A DNA stretch of 64,000 bases from Adlercreutzia sp910585575 (GTDB lineage: Bacteria > Actinomycetota > Coriobacteriia > Coriobacteriales > Eggerthellaceae): NCBI RefSeq assembly GCF_951801035.1, contig NZ_CATOKT010000005.1, one strand, 5' to 3'. Both the position numbers and the translations under genes were made by a program. Positions within the stretch are counted from its first letter, which is position 1. Every line of letters starts with the position of its first letter. The notes under the pieces are model-generated. The model was not told the DNA's origin and searched no databases. It saw only the letters and a list, made by a program, of their open reading frames with translations. Below, piece after piece: positions 62,147 to 64,000 of this stretch.

Positions 62147-64000
62147 CTACTCGCGGTCCTCCTCGTCCTCTTCCTCGTCCTTGCGACGACGGGCGGCCGC
62201 CAGCAGCGCCAGGGCTGCCAGGGCCATCACGGCGGCCGCGATGATCCACGGCATCAGCTCGTCGCCCGTCTGCGGCAGGTGCACCAGGATGAGCTGCGTG
62301 CCCCACGGCGTGGTGACCACCACGGTGTTCCACGGGTTGTCGCTGTTGTGCTCATCGGCGTTGTACATACCCAGGTCGACCGAGCGGCCATCCTCCGGCG
62401 TCCAGTTGTAGGCCGCCAGGATGTTGAACTTCTGGCCGTAGGCGTTGGGCTCGGTGCGGACCGCCTTGAAGCTGCCCAGCACGGCCATGGAAGGCGTAAT
62501 GCCCACCTCGCCGGTGCCGAGCACCGAACCGGAGGCCTTGCCCCAGTCGTTGTCGTTGTTGTCGTTGCCGCCCTTGTTCAGCGGAACGAACTCGTAGCCC
62601 TTGGCCATGGTGGAACGCACCCGGTAGATGTAGGGGTTGTCGTTCTCGTCCACCATGGGCAGGCCCTCGAAGCGGTAGGCGCCCTCGCCGTCGGTGGTCT
62701 GGGAGGCCACCTCGGTCCAACCGTCGTCGGACTTGATGGTGTCGCCCTGCACCTGGGCCAGAGCCGTGGCGGTGTAGGAGGAGCCGCTGAAGCCCACGGC
62801 CGCGGTGTCGAGCGTCTTGCGCTCCAGGAACACCTTCTGACCGGGCACCATCTTGGCGGTGTCGTCCTTCTTGCCGTCCTTCTCGGGATCGATGAAGGCC
62901 ACGCCGGCAATGGTGGCCAGCTGATAAGGCACAAGACCCGTGTCGTTGTAGTCGGAGTCGACGCCCTCGCTCACCAGCCAGTTCGTGCCGTTCGGGCCGC
63001 CCACGTAGACGGAGTGGCCCACCAGGTGGCCGCGGCTCGTGGTGTTGGCCAGCACGATCATGCCGCCCTGCGGCTTGGCCGGGTCGAGCACCTTGGTCAT
63101 CTCGTTCAGGTCGGAGTCGGTCTCGGCCGAGGCGCCCTTGTTCATGAGCGTCACGCCATAGCCCTTGGGCAGGTCGTCCACCTTCACTTGGTAACCGTAG
63201 AGCACGATCTGGTCCACGCCGTTCACCTTGCGCTTGCCGGCCACATCCAGGTTGTCGAAGATCCACTCGCCGTTAGCGTCGGATGCGGTGCGGGCGGCCG
63301 CCGAGCCGTTGAAGGTGTCGTCGGCAATCCAGCCCATGGAGCCGTTGGCGGTGCGGCCGTACCAGTAGCGCTCGAGCACCACGGGCACGTTGGCGAAGCG
63401 GCCGGTGTCGCTGTCGTCGCGGTTGCCGTCGTAGCCGTCGTCCTGCCACACCATGCCGGCAATGTGGGCCTTGGCAATCTTCACCAGACCGAAGTCGTGG
63501 TCGAGCGAGTCGTACCAGTTGATGTCGGACCACACGCGGGCACCGCGGGCGGCGTCCAGCTCGGCGATGCGGGCCTCGTAGGCGCGCAGCAGGCGCATAT
63601 CGCCCTTGTCGTCGTAGAGCGGCAGGCCGTTCTCGTCGGTCATCTGGTTGCCGTCAGCGTCGAGCACCGGGTTGCCGAAGATCATCTTCTTCTCGGCGTC
63701 GCTCAGGTTCTCCAGCTCCTCGTAAGTGGCTGCCTGGATCTTCTCGAGCAGAGCCTGCTCCTCGTCGGTCCAGTCGCTGCCCTCGGTGGTCGTATCGTCG
63801 CCTTCGTCGCCCTCGGTGCCTTCGGCGGCGTCGGTGTCGGCCAGGGCCTGCGCCATCTGATCCGCCGTCAGGGCGTTGCCGGGCAACGACACCGTGGCGG
63901 CCTCGTCGCCCTCGGCGCCCTGCTCGCCGTCGCCGGCATCCTCGCCCTCGCCCGGGTTCTCGGGGTCGGTGGGATCGGTGGTCTCGCCGGGGTTCTCGGC
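62147..64000 (-). CDS. LPQTG-anchored SdrD-B-like surface protein (C-terminal part)
   Basis: The frame is open to the window edge, so at least 617 residues of a longer protein are seen; the GTG at 63892 is internal, not a start. From the visible N-side: an acidic Glu/Asp/Gly/Pro linker, a helical LLEKIQAATYEELENLSDAE stretch, then two SdrD-B-like domains (IAGMVWQDDGYDGNRDD; IAGVAFIDPEKDGKKDD), followed by LPQTGDE, a hydrophobic helix and a KDEEEDEEDRE tail. It parallels the end of the giant protein domain by domain, including DSDLNEMT (giant: DSDLDEMT), FEGLP and EDGRSVDLG (giant: EAGRSVDFG), so the two are paralogues. It is wall-anchored by sortase, probably an adhesin. It has its own terminators. 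Confidence 0.92.
   Translation of the reverse strand, partial: AENPGETTDPTDPENPGEGEDAGDGEQGAEGDEAATVSLPGNALTADQMAQALADTDAAEGTEGDEGDDTTTEGSDWTDEEQALLEKIQAATYEELENLSDAEKKMIFGNPVLDADGNQMTDENGLPLYDDKGDMRLLRAYEARIAELDAARGARVWSDINWYDSLDHDFGLVKIAKAHIAGMVWQDDGYDGNRDDSDTGRFANVPVVLERYWYGRTANGSMGWIADDTFNGSAAARTASDANGEWIFDNLDVAGKRKVNGVDQIVLYGYQVKVDDLPKGYGVTLMNKGASAETDSDLNEMTKVLDPAKPQGGMIVLANTTSRGHLVGHSVYVGGPNGTNWLVSEGVDSDYNDTGLVPYQLATIAGVAFIDPEKDGKKDDTAKMVPGQKVFLERKTLDTAAVGFSGSSYTATALAQVQGDTIKSDDGWTEVASQTTDGEGAYRFEGLPMVDENDNPYIYRVRSTMAKGYEFVPLNKGGNDNNDNDWGKASGSVLGTGEVGITPSMAVLGSFKAVRTEPNAYGQKFNILAAYNWTPEDGRSVDLGMYNADEHNSDNPWNTVVVTTPWGTQLILVHLPQTGDELMPWIIAAAVMALAALALLAAARRRKDEEEDEEDRE

Noticed and set aside
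1..64000. tRNA, rRNA, insertion sequence or prophage genes
   Set aside because: I looked on both strands for conserved tRNA arm sequences, transposase or integrase motifs and phage genes and found none I could support.

Overview
The window looks like a chromosome segment from a high-GC, anaerobic, gut-type member of the Coriobacteriia, most likely Eggerthellaceae. This rests on the strongly GC-biased codon use, the LPQTG-anchored SdrD-B-like proteins, the Tat-exported [NiFe] uptake hydrogenase and the general gene style. It is an inference; there is no rRNA or marker comparison here.

Layout. 1-4.5 kb is housekeeping: the 3' end of metK (+), then on the minus strand a PaaI-type thioesterase, a membrane-anchored Pro/Gln-rich protein and gltX. 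4.7-36.3 kb is one uninterrupted minus-strand reading frame of 10,541 codons. It encodes a ~1.1 MDa secreted, sortase-anchored surface protein with an N-terminal signal segment, degenerate 220-270 aa repeats, a Cys-rich island, SdrD-B-like repeats, a Pro-Glu-Asp stalk and LPQTG. 36.3-36.6 kb is its control region: a TATAAT promoter, an ATG with a ribosome site, and a run of 12 G. As read, this run puts the well-supported ATG out of frame with the giant ORF, so a change to 13 or 10 G would fuse them. 36.6-39.6 kb holds an unknown protein, an atypical-composition DUF559-like protein and a DMT-family transporter. 39.8-44.7 kb carries DNA-repair genes (mfd, nth) around a small uncertain ORF.

44.7-54.7 kb is a minus-strand hydrogenase neighbourhood. 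The structural genes hyaA-hyaB-hyaC are at 51-54.7 kb. The maturation protease hyaD is at 44.7 kb, separated from them by two tandem YhgE/Pip-type membrane proteins and a small membrane protein translationally coupled to hyaD. pheA (+) follows at 55 kb. 55.9-56.5 kb is a non-coding element with ~115-bp imperfect inverted arms and internal repeats. 56.6-59.6 kb is a minus-strand run: an AAA+-like protein, a MutY-like glycosylase (GTGA overlap), then mntP behind a yybP-ykoY-type Mn2+ riboswitch and an intrinsic terminator. 59.7-62 kb holds a HAD phosphatase and azlC-azlD. At 62.1-64 kb the C-terminal end of a second LPQTG/SdrD-B-like protein, clearly related to the C-terminus of the giant protein, runs off the window edge.

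The most interesting system is the giant surface protein with an apparent homopolymer ON/OFF translational switch at its 5' end, plus a paralogue in the same window. No sortase, CRISPR array, tRNA, rRNA or recognisable insertion sequence was found.
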